A stretch of DNA of 64,000 bases from Parvibaculum sp039973015. Lineage in GTDB: Bacteria > Pseudomonadota > Alphaproteobacteria > Parvibaculales > Parvibaculaceae. The stretch lies in the NCBI RefSeq assembly GCF_039973015.1, contig NZ_JBDWLT010000010.1, positions 591,289 through 655,288 of the forward strand, written 5' to 3'. The position numbers and the translations under genes are program-made. Under the pieces are notes generated by a model that ran no database searches, was not told the DNA's origin, and saw only the letters and a list, made by a program, of their open reading frames with translations. Positions 58,031 through 64,000 of this stretch are shown here, piece by piece (the first letter of the stretch is position 1; each line of letters starts with the position of its first letter).

Positions 58031-59549
58031 CTTCCAATTTTCCGCTTCGAAATGCCTCTAAAGCCCTGAATGGATAGGACTTTTGGGGTGTTCGAAACCC
58101 ACCCTCCCGGCAGTATGAAATCCGCCCTGCAAAGGCCATGCGAAGCAGCCTTCGCTTGTCCTCGATACTCTCCGAAAACCAAAGGTTGACAGGGCTTTTC
58201 AGGAAGTTCAGGGCGTGTTCGAACTTCATCTGGAAAGGTGTTCGCGGCGATACCGCCCCAGAGAGGCGTTCATCAAGCAGCAGCTTTTCCGCTTCGAGGT
58301 CGGAGATTCGCCGCTCATAGGCGGAGATCACGCTGGCGTTCTGCGCATCGACGATCCGATCCAGCAGACCCTCGATCTGATTTTCGATTTGGATTACTTC
58401 GCCCTTGAGCTTGGCCGAGCGCTCTTGCGCGAATGAACCGCGCTGATCCCATAGACTTTGGAAGAGGGCTCTCACGGTCTCGAAGATATCGGCGCGCGGT
58501 TGCATGGTTTGGAGCAGCGCTTCGAAATCGCCTTCAATGGCCTCCCGCTTGATGGACTTGCGATAGCTCCCGCACTCCCGGTTGAAGCAAGAATAGTATG
58601 GGTGCTTCCTGCCGCTCTTGCCCGTGGACCATGACGCGGTGAGCGGCTTGTCGCATGCGCAGCAGGTCACGAAGCCCCGCAGAGGGAAATCCTCGCTCAT
58701 ATCCTTCCTGATAGGCGCTTTGGCGCTACCGCGCGTGAGACGCTCCTGCACCTTGCAGAAGGTTTCCCAGCTCACCAGAGGCTCGTGCTGGCCCTTGCGC
58801 AGCGTTACACCCCATTCGGGGTTATCGACATAGCCCGCATAGACCTTCTGACGCAGGAGCACGAAGACGCGCTCGTTCTGGATGATCCCGTCCTTGGGCT
58901 TGGGGAAGTCCGGCTGGTCCTGAAGGAAGCGCATCACTTCGGCCTGCGTGTCGAAGCGCCCGGAAGCGAAGCCTTCTATAGCTTCGCGCACGAGGGCGGC
59001 CACGGGTTCATGCGGTACGAGCCAGTTCTTGTGGATGGCGTGGCGTTCGTAGCGATAGCCGACCGGCGCTTGAAAAACCCAGTATCCGCTCATCATGCGG
59101 GCGCGCATGCGGTTCTTGGTCTGCTCGGCGTTCTTCTGGCGGTGGTGCTGGGCGACGCTCGCCAGCATGTTCTCGATAAGCTGGCTGTCCGAATCCTCCC
59201 CGAACTCGATGGAGGGCGATTCCAGCATGCCGCCCGCTGAAGAAATCGAAGTGCGCAACGCGAGATGCGCTTCCAGCCCACGGGCAAGACGCGAAATATC
59301 GTCGATAATGACGACGGGCTCCTTTTTGCGGTGCTTGCTCAGGAACGCCAGCATGGCGCTCATGCCGGGCCGGGCGGTCACGCCGCCGGACATATCGTCC
59401 TTGAAGACCTCGACGACCTCATAGCCCTTATAGGCTGCGAACTCGCGGCAGCGCGTCTCCTGGGAATCGAGGCCGCCGCCCTTGATCTTCTGCTTCGCGT
59501 GCGAGACGCGCGCGTAGATGACGGCTTGCTTTGTGTCCTGTGTCTTCAT
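57981..59549 (-). CDS. Serine recombinase (site-specific integrase)
   Basis: A 522-residue large serine recombinase. The resolvase domain begins AVIYARVSHAKQ (nucleophile Ser16) and has DDISRLARG with the active-site arginines. A recombinase domain (about 165-290) is followed by a zinc ribbon, TCCACDKP ... YSCFNRECGSY (four Cys), and a coiled coil (about 385-450). It should insert and excise the element. Its last 16 codons, including the stop, lie antisense within tRNA-Arg, giving the tail RPERFERPTLRFVV, which is simply the complement of a tRNA. The stop codon is thus supplied by the attachment site. The start follows the preceding gene by 6 bp with no clear ribosome site, suggesting coupling. 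Confidence 0.9.
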   Translation of the reverse strand: MKTQDTKQAVIYARVSHAKQKIKGGGLDSQETRCREFAAYKGYEVVEVFKDDMSGGVTARPGMSAMLAFLSKHRKKEPVVIIDDISRLARGLEAHLALRTSISSAGGMLESPSIEFGEDSDSQLIENMLASVAQHHRQKNAEQTKNRMRARMMSGYWVFQAPVGYRYERHAIHKNWLVPHEPVAALVREAIEGFASGRFDTQAEVMRFLQDQPDFPKPKDGIIQNERVFVLLRQKVYAGYVDNPEWGVTLRKGQHEPLVSWETFCKVQERLTRGSAKAPIRKDMSEDFPLRGFVTCCACDKPLTASWSTGKSGRKHPYYSCFNRECGSYRKSIKREAIEGDFEALLQTMQPRADIFETVRALFQSLWDQRGSFAQERSAKLKGEVIQIENQIEGLLDRIVDAQNASVISAYERRISDLEAEKLLLDERLSGAVSPRTPFQMKFEHALNFLKSPVNLWFSESIEDKRRLLRMAFAGRISYCREGGFRTPQKSYPFRALEAFRSGKLEVARPERFERPTLRFVV

Positions 59550-59555
59550 CGGTTT

Positions 59556-59831
59556 TTATTCGGCCGCATCCGCCGATTTAAAGGCGGCACGGGCGCTGGT
59601 GTTTGATTGTTTGTGTACGGAATATTGTACCATATTCCGGCGTGAATTCGTAGCTTTTTCGCGGGATTCTGCCGCTTTGATGTGGGAAAATCCGTCATCG
59701 TCCCATGCCTCGTCCACGAAGGGAATGAGGATTTCGGCAAGGGCGAGAATGAAGCCGCGCTTCTGCTCATCGTTCAGGCCGCAATCCGGCAGCAGGGACA
59801 TGAATTCGTCCGGGTCGATGTTGTAGCGCAT
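59556..59831 (-). CDS. Small acidic hypothetical protein upstream of the recombinase
   Basis: A 91-residue protein starting MRYNIDPDEFMSLLPDCGLN; not recognised. It is acidic in its first half (helix DEQKRGFILALAEILIPFVD) and polar at the end. The ATG at 59829-59831 has GGAG 8 bp upstream. A small acidic protein translated just ahead of an integrase and coupled to it could be a recombination directionality factor or a regulator, but this is a guess from position only. Confidence 0.6.
   Translation of the reverse strand: MRYNIDPDEFMSLLPDCGLNDEQKRGFILALAEILIPFVDEAWDDDGFSHIKAAESREKATNSRRNMVQYSVHKQSNTSARAAFKSADAAE
59618..59639. promoter_or_regulatory. Inverted repeat before the recombinase gene, related half-site at 59975
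   Basis: Perfect 8-bp arms CGGAATAT and ATATTCCG with a 6-bp spacer, inside the 3' part of the small gene and about 70 bp before the recombinase start. The string GGAATATTGT recurs in GGGAATATTGTCC (59975-59987), and ATTCC/GGAAT arms 10 bp apart occur at 60024-60043. They may be operators of an element-encoded repressor. Confidence 0.45.
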
Positions 59832-59906
59832 AAGGCATGCTCCGCCCGTTCGCGGGACTGAGAGCTCCGCGCCGGAAAAGATGAAATGTTTGGTTGAGAA
59901 GATTCT

Positions 59907-59950
59907 ACGTGGCAGCAAACGCCCCTTCGGGGGAAAGCCACGCGCCACGT
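59907..59950. repeat. Nested stem-loop upstream of the small gene
   Basis: Outer arms ACGTGGC (59907-59913) and GCCACGT (59944-59950) enclose an inner hairpin CCCC-TTC-GGGGG. It lies in the 224-bp non-coding stretch between the 91-residue gene and the next gene to the right, which otherwise holds no ORF I can support. It could be a leader attenuator, a terminator for the upstream genes or a recombination-related structure. Confidence 0.5.
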
Positions 59951-60055
59951 GCAATAAAATAAAGATACACGTGTGGGAATATTGTCCTATCGTGCAGCAA
60001 ATTCCCGAAAGTGTCCAGATATTATTCCGTCTACAGATGGAATGACCGCAGCCGG

Positions 60056-60340
60056 TTAGCGGCTGCGGTCGAAGTCCGTTCGGGCTTTACCGTTCAGAGG
60101 GTCGATGGCAAAGCCCGTCTCAAGCCCATCTCTCGCATTGGAGAGGCGCTCGCGCAAATGCTCGATACGCCTCTCATGGGCCTGCTGCACCGAGCGGTGC
60201 GTCTGTTCGGTCAGATGACCGTTCGGAATCAAATGCTGCTCATAGGCCGGGCGCGGACGCACCCGCATCTTTGCAAGCATCTCGGCGCGGGTCGCGATAT
60301 CCGGCCCGCGCGCGTTTGTTTTTCCATCGAAGGGCGGCAT
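60056..60340 (-). CDS. Small hypothetical protein of the mobile element
   Basis: A 94-residue, basic, helical and His/Arg-rich protein (MPPFDGKTNARGPDIATRAE at the start); no motif recognised. Its ATG comes 2 bp after the stop of the next gene upstream, which supports the reading frame over the opposite-strand frame of similar length. It is the last of the leftward genes before the non-coding 224 bp. Confidence 0.6.
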   Translation of the reverse strand: MPPFDGKTNARGPDIATRAEMLAKMRVRPRPAYEQHLIPNGHLTEQTHRSVQQAHERRIEHLRERLSNARDGLETGFAIDPLNGKARTDFDRSR

Positions 60341-60342
60341 GT

Positions 60343-60615
60343 CTAACGCTCCCCGTTTTCACGCTCTGCATTGGCTGTGCGGCCCGCAGTGCCGCCCCGC
60401 CGCTCGTCCAGACGCTCCTTGAGGGTGCGGAGCGTTAGACGGCCATTCACCGGCGTGGCATCAAGCTCGACGTTGAAGCCTTGGCCGTCCTTATGCTGGA
60501 AGGCTGAGCCGACGCGGTTGAAGTAGGACTTGCCGTCCTTGCTCTCCCGCACGGTGTAGGCGAGATGGGAGGGCATCTTGCTGGCCACATCCTTGGGTGT
60601 GCTTTCATCGCTCAT
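60343..60615 (-). CDS. Conserved small protein linked to coupling-protein genes
   Basis: A 90-residue protein. The central pattern HLAYTVRESKDGKSYFNRVG, then SAFQHKDGQGFNVELDATPVNGRL (in parts), is one I recall from many alphaproteobacterial plasmids and integrative elements as a conserved hypothetical. The compact beta-rich core resembles small DNA- or protein-binding domains; the function is unknown. The C-terminal GGTAGRTANAERENGER tail is hydrophilic. It follows the coupling-protein gene by 15 bp and precedes the 94-residue gene by 2 bp. Confidence 0.75.
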   Translation of the reverse strand: MSDESTPKDVASKMPSHLAYTVRESKDGKSYFNRVGSAFQHKDGQGFNVELDATPVNGRLTLRTLKERLDERRGGTAGRTANAERENGER

Positions 60616-60630
60616 GACGTTCTCCTTGTT

Positions 60631-62247
60631 CTAGAGGCGATAACCCTCGATGTGTAACGCACGGCCACTTTGATACTGGGGGAAAGCGGCCCACTTCTCG
60701 GGCACCGGCGCGTCGATCACCCGCGCCCATCTATGACCGAAGCGCGTCTTGACGCGCACACGGTCGGCGGGCGGGTGATAGGGGTTCGGCAGATAGCGCC
60801 CGGCATTCTCGCGGAGCTCGTAATAGGGCTGTTTCTGGCCAAGGATCGGATTGAGGTTCTTGCCGGAGACGAACAGCACCTGCCTGTCCTCGGGCAGGTT
60901 CAGGACCTCATCGGGCGTGAGGAGCGGGCGGCCCTGTTGGGTGCGGTGTTCGGCGTTCTGTTGGTAATGCGCATAGTCGTAAGCCTGTGCGAGAGGATCG
61001 CCACCATAGAGGGCGCGCTTCGCCGCATTCCACTTTTCGCGCTTGGCGTTCTGCTGGTACTCGAAAGCGTCGTAAGAGAGCGTTTCCGCGCCCAGCATTT
61101 TCGAAACGAGATCGGCCGTTTCGTAATCCCGCACACCGAAGAACTGCCTTGCTTGAGCGCTTCCCATGAGGCTCTGCACGGCGGATTTATCGAAGTTGCG
61201 GACGATCTGGCCGATATCCTGAAACAGTGCCCACATACGAACGCCGAAGCCGCGCCCGAAGGTGAAGCCGCTGATAAGGGCTTCGAAGCGGCCAAGCTGT
61301 CCGGCTTCATCAATGATGATCGTGATGCGGGGTGCAGAGAGATCGCGCGACTTGTAGAGCTGCACCACCGTGACCATGACGCGGATCAGCGGCGACCAGA
61401 TGCGCAAATATTCAGCCGGCACGTTCAGAAAGACGCTCGTGACCGGGAAGCGGCGGCACAAATCCTTGAGCGAGAAGTCCCCGCCTTCGAGGCTCGCCAG
61501 AAGGGTGGGATCGTTGAGGAAGCTCAGATGGGCGTATATCTCGCCGAGGATCGAGCCGAACTCCTTGGGGCTCTCCTGCTGCTTGGTCAGCATCTCGGCG
61601 GCGACCCGGCGCACGTCCTCGAAACGCGAAGCAAGCATGTGCTTCAGCATGTCAGCCCATTCCGACGGGTTGCCTTCGATCATATTGATCGCCCGCCAGA
61701 GCACCGGAAAGCTCACCCGGCCATAATGCTCGACCAGCGCCTTGATGAGGACGCCGAGCCACTCGCGCGCCCGCAGCTCGAAATACTGGCCGTTGGCACT
61801 GCCCGAGAGTGCGATCAGTCCCTCGCAGATGAACTTCGTATCGGCATGGAAGCGCGGGTTTTGCGCATCGAGGATATCGAGCGGGTTCAGGCTGTGGGAG
61901 GGAAGGCCCGCGATCCGCATCGGATTCCAGTAACAGCCATACTGCCCGGCGGGCGCGAGAACGTGAATGGAGATCGCGCCGATCTCGCCTCTCGGATCGA
62001 GCCAGAGGATCGGCTGTCCCAGCGCATTGATCGCGACATGTCCTTCCAGATCACGCAATTTTCCGCTGCCAGCTCCGCCGATGGTCAGCAGCGGCGCGTC
62101 CCCTTCGAGGCGTATCTCCCGCCCATTGAAATATCCCAGATGCAGGCCGTCGGTTGAGAAAAGATCGGCTCGTCTCAGGTCTTGTTCCTTCGCCCAGGCG
62201 GCGGAACCGAAGCGGTATTCTTCATTGTGGTGTGAATCGAACGTCAT
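60631..62247 (-). CDS. VirD4/TraG-type coupling protein (conjugative ATPase)
   Basis: A 538-residue ATPase of the type IV coupling family. The nucleotide loop is TIGGAGSGKLRDL; Walker B is ITIIIDEAGQLG; the strand after Walker A, PILWLDPRGEI, matches the family's LDPKGE motif. RMWALFQDIGQIVRNF is the sensor/arginine region, and SAQARQFFGVRDYETADLVS is typical of TraG/VirD4. Two departures: there is no N-terminal membrane segment, and the residue after the P-loop Lys is Leu rather than Ser/Thr or Gly. It may be a soluble coupling protein for mobilisation or depend on a partner for membrane attachment. GTG/ATG start at 62245-62247. Confidence 0.85.
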   Translation of the reverse strand: MTFDSHHNEEYRFGSAAWAKEQDLRRADLFSTDGLHLGYFNGREIRLEGDAPLLTIGGAGSGKLRDLEGHVAINALGQPILWLDPRGEIGAISIHVLAPAGQYGCYWNPMRIAGLPSHSLNPLDILDAQNPRFHADTKFICEGLIALSGSANGQYFELRAREWLGVLIKALVEHYGRVSFPVLWRAINMIEGNPSEWADMLKHMLASRFEDVRRVAAEMLTKQQESPKEFGSILGEIYAHLSFLNDPTLLASLEGGDFSLKDLCRRFPVTSVFLNVPAEYLRIWSPLIRVMVTVVQLYKSRDLSAPRITIIIDEAGQLGRFEALISGFTFGRGFGVRMWALFQDIGQIVRNFDKSAVQSLMGSAQARQFFGVRDYETADLVSKMLGAETLSYDAFEYQQNAKREKWNAAKRALYGGDPLAQAYDYAHYQQNAEHRTQQGRPLLTPDEVLNLPEDRQVLFVSGKNLNPILGQKQPYYELRENAGRYLPNPYHPPADRVRVKTRFGHRWARVIDAPVPEKWAAFPQYQSGRALHIEGYRL

Positions 62248-62276
62248 GGACGGTGTCCTTCATCTGAAATGAAAAA

Positions 62277-62302
62277 GGGGGCGTCCGTTGCCGGACGCCC
62301 CC
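62277..62302 (-). terminator. Intrinsic terminator between the small membrane proteins and the coupling protein
   Basis: On the minus strand an 11-bp perfect stem GGGGGCGTCCG / CGGACGCCCCC with the loop GCAA is followed by TTTTTC. It ends transcription of the small membrane-protein genes before the coupling-protein gene, or lets only part of it through. Confidence 0.85.
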
Positions 62303-62331
62303 CTATGGACTTTTGCGGTGCCGGGGCTTTG

Positions 62332-62454
62332 TCAGACCAGAAGCATGACCACCAGAACGAATACGGCAAAGACAATGACGCCGCCCCAGTCTCCGGGCTT
62401 CTTCTCTTTCTCGAAGAAGTGAAGGCTGCCCTTGTGCTTAAACTTCTGAGCCAT
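62332..62454 (-). CDS. 40-residue single-pass membrane protein
   Basis: A very short gene: MAQKFKHKGSLHFFEKEKKP, a GDWGG turn and then a hydrophobic helix IVFAVFVLVVMLLV to the end. A strong AAGGAG ribosome site lies 7 bp before the ATG, and a terminator follows the stop by 30 bp, which argue that it is real. The basic cytosolic N-terminus and C-terminal membrane helix suggest a small membrane-associated factor. It follows the 98-residue membrane protein by 30 bp. Confidence 0.7.
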   Translation of the reverse strand: MAQKFKHKGSLHFFEKEKKPGDWGGVIVFAVFVLVVMLLV

Positions 62455-62484
62455 GTTGAGCTCCTTTCAAGTTGTGAAGGTGGG

Positions 62485-62781
62485 CTAGAACACGCGGCTC
62501 GCCAGAGCGAGACCGCCGATGGTGATGGCTACGCCGACCGTGGCGCGGCTCACGAAGAAGACGGTGAGGCCGCTCAGCGCGAACCAAGGCAGTTCGATGA
62601 GATCGGCCGCGTCCCGCCCGTAGTGCTCGCGGGTGAAGGCTTCGATCCAATCGATGCTCAGATCGAAGACGAAGGGCGTGGCGAGATATGTCATGATCAC
62701 CGCCGCCACGTTCGCGATGCCGAAGACGGATTTCTCGAAGACCGACTGCCCGGCAGCGCGGTTGTCCCGTGTCGATGCCAT
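62485..62781 (-). CDS. Small membrane protein of the mobile element
   Basis: A 98-residue protein with two or three membrane segments: about residues 20-42 (GIANVAAVIMTYLATPFVF) and 65-95 (WFALSGLTVFFVSRATVGVA). No motif recognised. GGGAGG lies 7 bp upstream of its ATG. It heads the leftward unit with the 40-residue protein and is divergent from the 73-residue gene. Confidence 0.65.
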   Translation of the reverse strand: MASTRDNRAAGQSVFEKSVFGIANVAAVIMTYLATPFVFDLSIDWIEAFTREHYGRDAADLIELPWFALSGLTVFFVSRATVGVAITIGGLALASRVF

Positions 62782-63137
62782 GTGCGTGCCTCCCTTGATT
62801 GCGGGCTGGCCGAGTTGCCAGCGCTATGGGTCCGTCATACCCGGCAGGGGACTTGGCCTTGGGGGAAAGCGCGCGAAAAAATCGAGCCGCCTGAATTTTC
62901 GTAGATTCTGCGGATCATCCGCGCCGCAGGTTTTGTCTCCGGTTGCTTTGGGGCTGGCATTCACATCAGCCATATCGCTCGATCATCGCCGCCGCGCGGC
63001 ACGGTCAACGGCCTGCCCGCTCCAAGTATCCGTGTTGGCCGTTTCGCTACGCTTGACCGATGCCGCCTTGCGGGCGGCGTGTGTCGCTCCCATCGGCTGG
63101 AATGAACCAGACCCGAGCAACTTCAAGGAGACTTCAC
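62782..63137. other. Divergent control region, no gene seen
   Basis: 356 bp between the leftward membrane-protein gene and the rightward 73-residue gene. It contains ribosome sites for both (GGGAGG near 62790, AAGGAG near 63125) and several GC-rich runs, including GCCGCC-TTGCG-GGCGGC near 63065. No ORF here has a plausible start and composition. Both promoters, and possibly a transfer origin, may lie here, but I cannot point to one. Confidence 0.5.
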
Positions 63138-63359
63138 ATGAACACCGCGAATGAAAACACCACAGCTTCCGCCAATTCCGGCCGCCGTCCAGATTGGGTC
63201 GTGAAAGCGCCCCGGACACGCGGCAAGAGCCCCGGCCTTATCCGCATCGGCGTGGCCTGGGATCGCGAGGATGGCGGCATCTGCCTGCGCCTGACCGGCA
63301 ACCAACTCGTCACCGGCGATCTCTACATCTACCCCGCAGCGGAGGGTGGCGCTCAATGA
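63138..63359 (+). CDS. Small conserved hypothetical protein
   Basis: A 73-residue protein starting MNTANENTTASANSGRRPDW, with the core GLIRIGVAWDREDGGICLRL and ending YIYPAAEGGAQ. The pattern recalls short conserved proteins of alphaproteobacterial integrative elements, without known function. A strong AAGGAG lies 7 bp upstream of the ATG. First gene of the rightward module. Confidence 0.7.
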   Translation: MNTANENTTASANSGRRPDWVVKAPRTRGKSPGLIRIGVAWDREDGGICLRLTGNQLVTGDLYIYPAAEGGAQ

Positions 63360-63383
63360 GCGCCACTTTTCCTCTTCCGTGAA

Positions 63384-63412
63384 TTGAACGCGCGTTTATA
63401 ATTCCGTATACT
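63384..63412 (+). promoter_or_regulatory. Strong predicted promoter giving a leaderless transcript
   Basis: -35 TTGAAC (63384-63389), 17-bp spacer, -10 TATACT (63407-63412). The expected transcription start, six to seven bases beyond the -10, coincides with the ATG at 63419-63421. No Shine-Dalgarno is possible in front of that ATG, so the gene at 63419 would be translated from a leaderless mRNA. Confidence 0.65.
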
Positions 63413-63418
63413 GAATAT

Positions 63419-63781
63419 ATGTCTGATGATTTCGACCCACCGCTAACCTCTCCTGCACCGAAACGCCCGAATGCGAAGCGGGACGGCTATGTCACCATCC
63501 GCCCGGAATTGCTGGCGGAGATGCAGGACACGATGCGGGCGCTCAATCGCGGCTCTCGGAGCTTGCTTCAGGAGCGGGACGACGCGCCGGACGGGCTCAA
63601 GCCATCCATCATCGAGAACTGGTTCACCCGAGAAAACCCCGGCACCCGCGAAGACCATCTGCGCTATTTTTTGAAGGTCTTGCGCGACGCCAAACCGCGC
63701 CCCCGCCAGCAAACGAACGTCAAGAAACGCAACACGCTGGCCGGGCGGTTACTGCTGGATACCGCGTCAGATTCAGAATAG
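63419..63781 (+). CDS. Hypothetical protein of the mobile element (predicted leaderless)
   Basis: A 120-residue protein, not recognised. Acidic N-terminus (MSDDFDPPLTSPAPKRPNAK), central helical part (RPELLAEMQDTMRALNRGSR, then SIIENWFTREN) and basic C-terminus (KVLRDAKPRPRQQTNVKKRN). The helical core with basic ends could bind nucleic acid, and leaderless starts are common for repressors, but no known fold is evident. It is preceded by a near-consensus promoter with no leader. An AT-rich segment follows. Confidence 0.65.
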   Translation: MSDDFDPPLTSPAPKRPNAKRDGYVTIRPELLAEMQDTMRALNRGSRSLLQERDDAPDGLKPSIIENWFTRENPGTREDHLRYFLKVLRDAKPRPRQQTNVKKRNTLAGRLLLDTASDSE

Positions 63782-63809
63782 ATACAATTTTAGCCGAATT
63801 GTTTACATT

Positions 63810-63827
63810 ATTTACATAATAGTAAAT
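63810..63827. promoter_or_regulatory. AT-rich inverted repeat
   Basis: Arms ATTTAC and GTAAAT separated by six bases, within an AT-rich stretch (about 63785-63850) unlike the rest of the window; TTTACA also occurs just upstream at 63802. Such regions can be promoters, replication or transfer origins. It lies between the 120-residue gene and the possible gene at 63942. Confidence 0.45.
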
Positions 63828-63941
63828 ATTTTCAACTATACTTTTCTCTAACTGCTCTGAAAAGAGCGGAAGTAACACAAAGCACGAGCGCCTCGCTGAA
63901 CAGCGGAAAATTGGGCCTCGAACGTGTACGGGAGAAGAGTA

Positions 63942-64000
63942 GTGGGGATAACGGCTACATTCAAAAATGCGATGGAGTACGACGGCACATATGCGCCGTC
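63942..64000 (+). CDS. Possible start of a further gene, cut by the window end
   Basis: A GTG with GGAG 7 bp upstream opens a frame reading MGITATFKNAMEYDGTYAPS to the edge. Only 19 codons are visible, so neither product nor even coding status can be confirmed. Confidence 0.35.
   Translation, partial: MGITATFKNAMEYDGTYAP

Larger units (their letters stand above)
57954..64000. mobile_element. Left part of an integrated (mobilisable/conjugative) element at tRNA-Arg
   Basis: From the tRNA rightward the gene content changes from housekeeping to element-type: a serine recombinase adjoining the tRNA, small hypothetical genes, a VirD4/TraG-like coupling ATPase, tiny membrane proteins, and an AT-rich right edge. 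No relaxase, mating-pair genes or second copy of the tRNA 3' end is seen before the window stops, so the type (IME or ICE) and the right boundary cannot be determined here. The left boundary presumably lies inside the tRNA 3' half, 57981-58030. Confidence 0.75.

Noticed and set aside
57526..58182. A 218-residue minus-strand frame running through the tRNA-Arg
   Set aside because: It contains the familiar false peptide produced by reading the complement of a tRNA (GTIRTSDPQIRSLMLYPAEL) and overlaps the P1 peptidase gene; not a real gene.
1..64000. CRISPR array
   Set aside because: No set of regularly spaced 25-40-bp repeats with unique spacers and no cas gene was seen; all repeats are short tandem units, hairpins or a single pair.
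58031..64000. Second copy of the tRNA-Arg 3' end marking the right attachment site
   Set aside because: Reading through to 64000 I found no repeat of GTTCGAATCGTTCCGGGCGC, so the right boundary is outside the window.

Overview
The window is GC-rich (roughly 60-65% by eye), densely coded bacterial chromosome with short intergenic gaps and many stop/start overlaps. The gene orders rmuC-def-fmt-truA, dapD-dapE, ileS-lspA-bamF (DUF3035) and rpmH-rnpA-yidC-engB-argB, plus a DUF2336 protein and a DUF1036 protein, point to an alphaproteobacterium. A Parvibaculum-like member of the Hyphomicrobiales/Parvibaculales is my best guess from general impression only. No 16S rRNA gene is present to settle it.

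Layout. 1-6.2 kb: formylation/deformylation of initiator Met, tRNA pseudouridylation, cell-wall D-glutamate (murI) and lysine/DAP synthesis (dapE, dapD). 6.2-15.9 kb: a degenerate EAL protein, a C69/secernin-like hydrolase, glutathione peroxidase, DinB-like protein, OmpA-type lipoprotein, two SDRs, a BrnT/BrnA toxin-antitoxin pair and an alkylsulfatase-like metallo-beta-lactamase-fold enzyme, punctuated by copies of a REP-like palindromic repeat. 15.9-18.5 kb: a small accessory island with a candidate small RNA whose loop is an anti-Shine-Dalgarno C/U tract, a lone OLD-type ATPase-TOPRIM nuclease of clearly lower GC, and a block of direct and inverted repeats. 18.5-27.2 kb: an omega-aminotransferase divergent from its likely regulator, an outer-membrane barrel protein, and a MarR-associated catabolic cluster.

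27.4-45 kb: core genes: ileS, lspA, bamF, an M16 protease pair (one catalytic, one not), pgi, mutL, DUF2336, DUF1036, argB, engB, yidC, rnpA, rpmH. 45.3-57.8 kb: DUF547, a TVP38 membrane protein with a flavin disulfide oxidoreductase, then a tight five-gene run (sensor kinase, otsB, GH15 glucosidase/trehalase-like, otsA, glk) that could form a complete trehalose synthesis/degradation/re-phosphorylation cycle, then ggt and a P1 (NylC/DmpA-like) peptidase.

57.95 kb to the end: a tRNA-Arg(ACG) gene followed by what looks like the left end of an integrated mobile element. It holds a serine recombinase whose last codons are read antisense through the tRNA, small conserved hypothetical genes, a VirD4/TraG-type coupling ATPase, small membrane proteins, and a divergent rightward module with a probable leaderless transcript. 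The right end lies outside the window.
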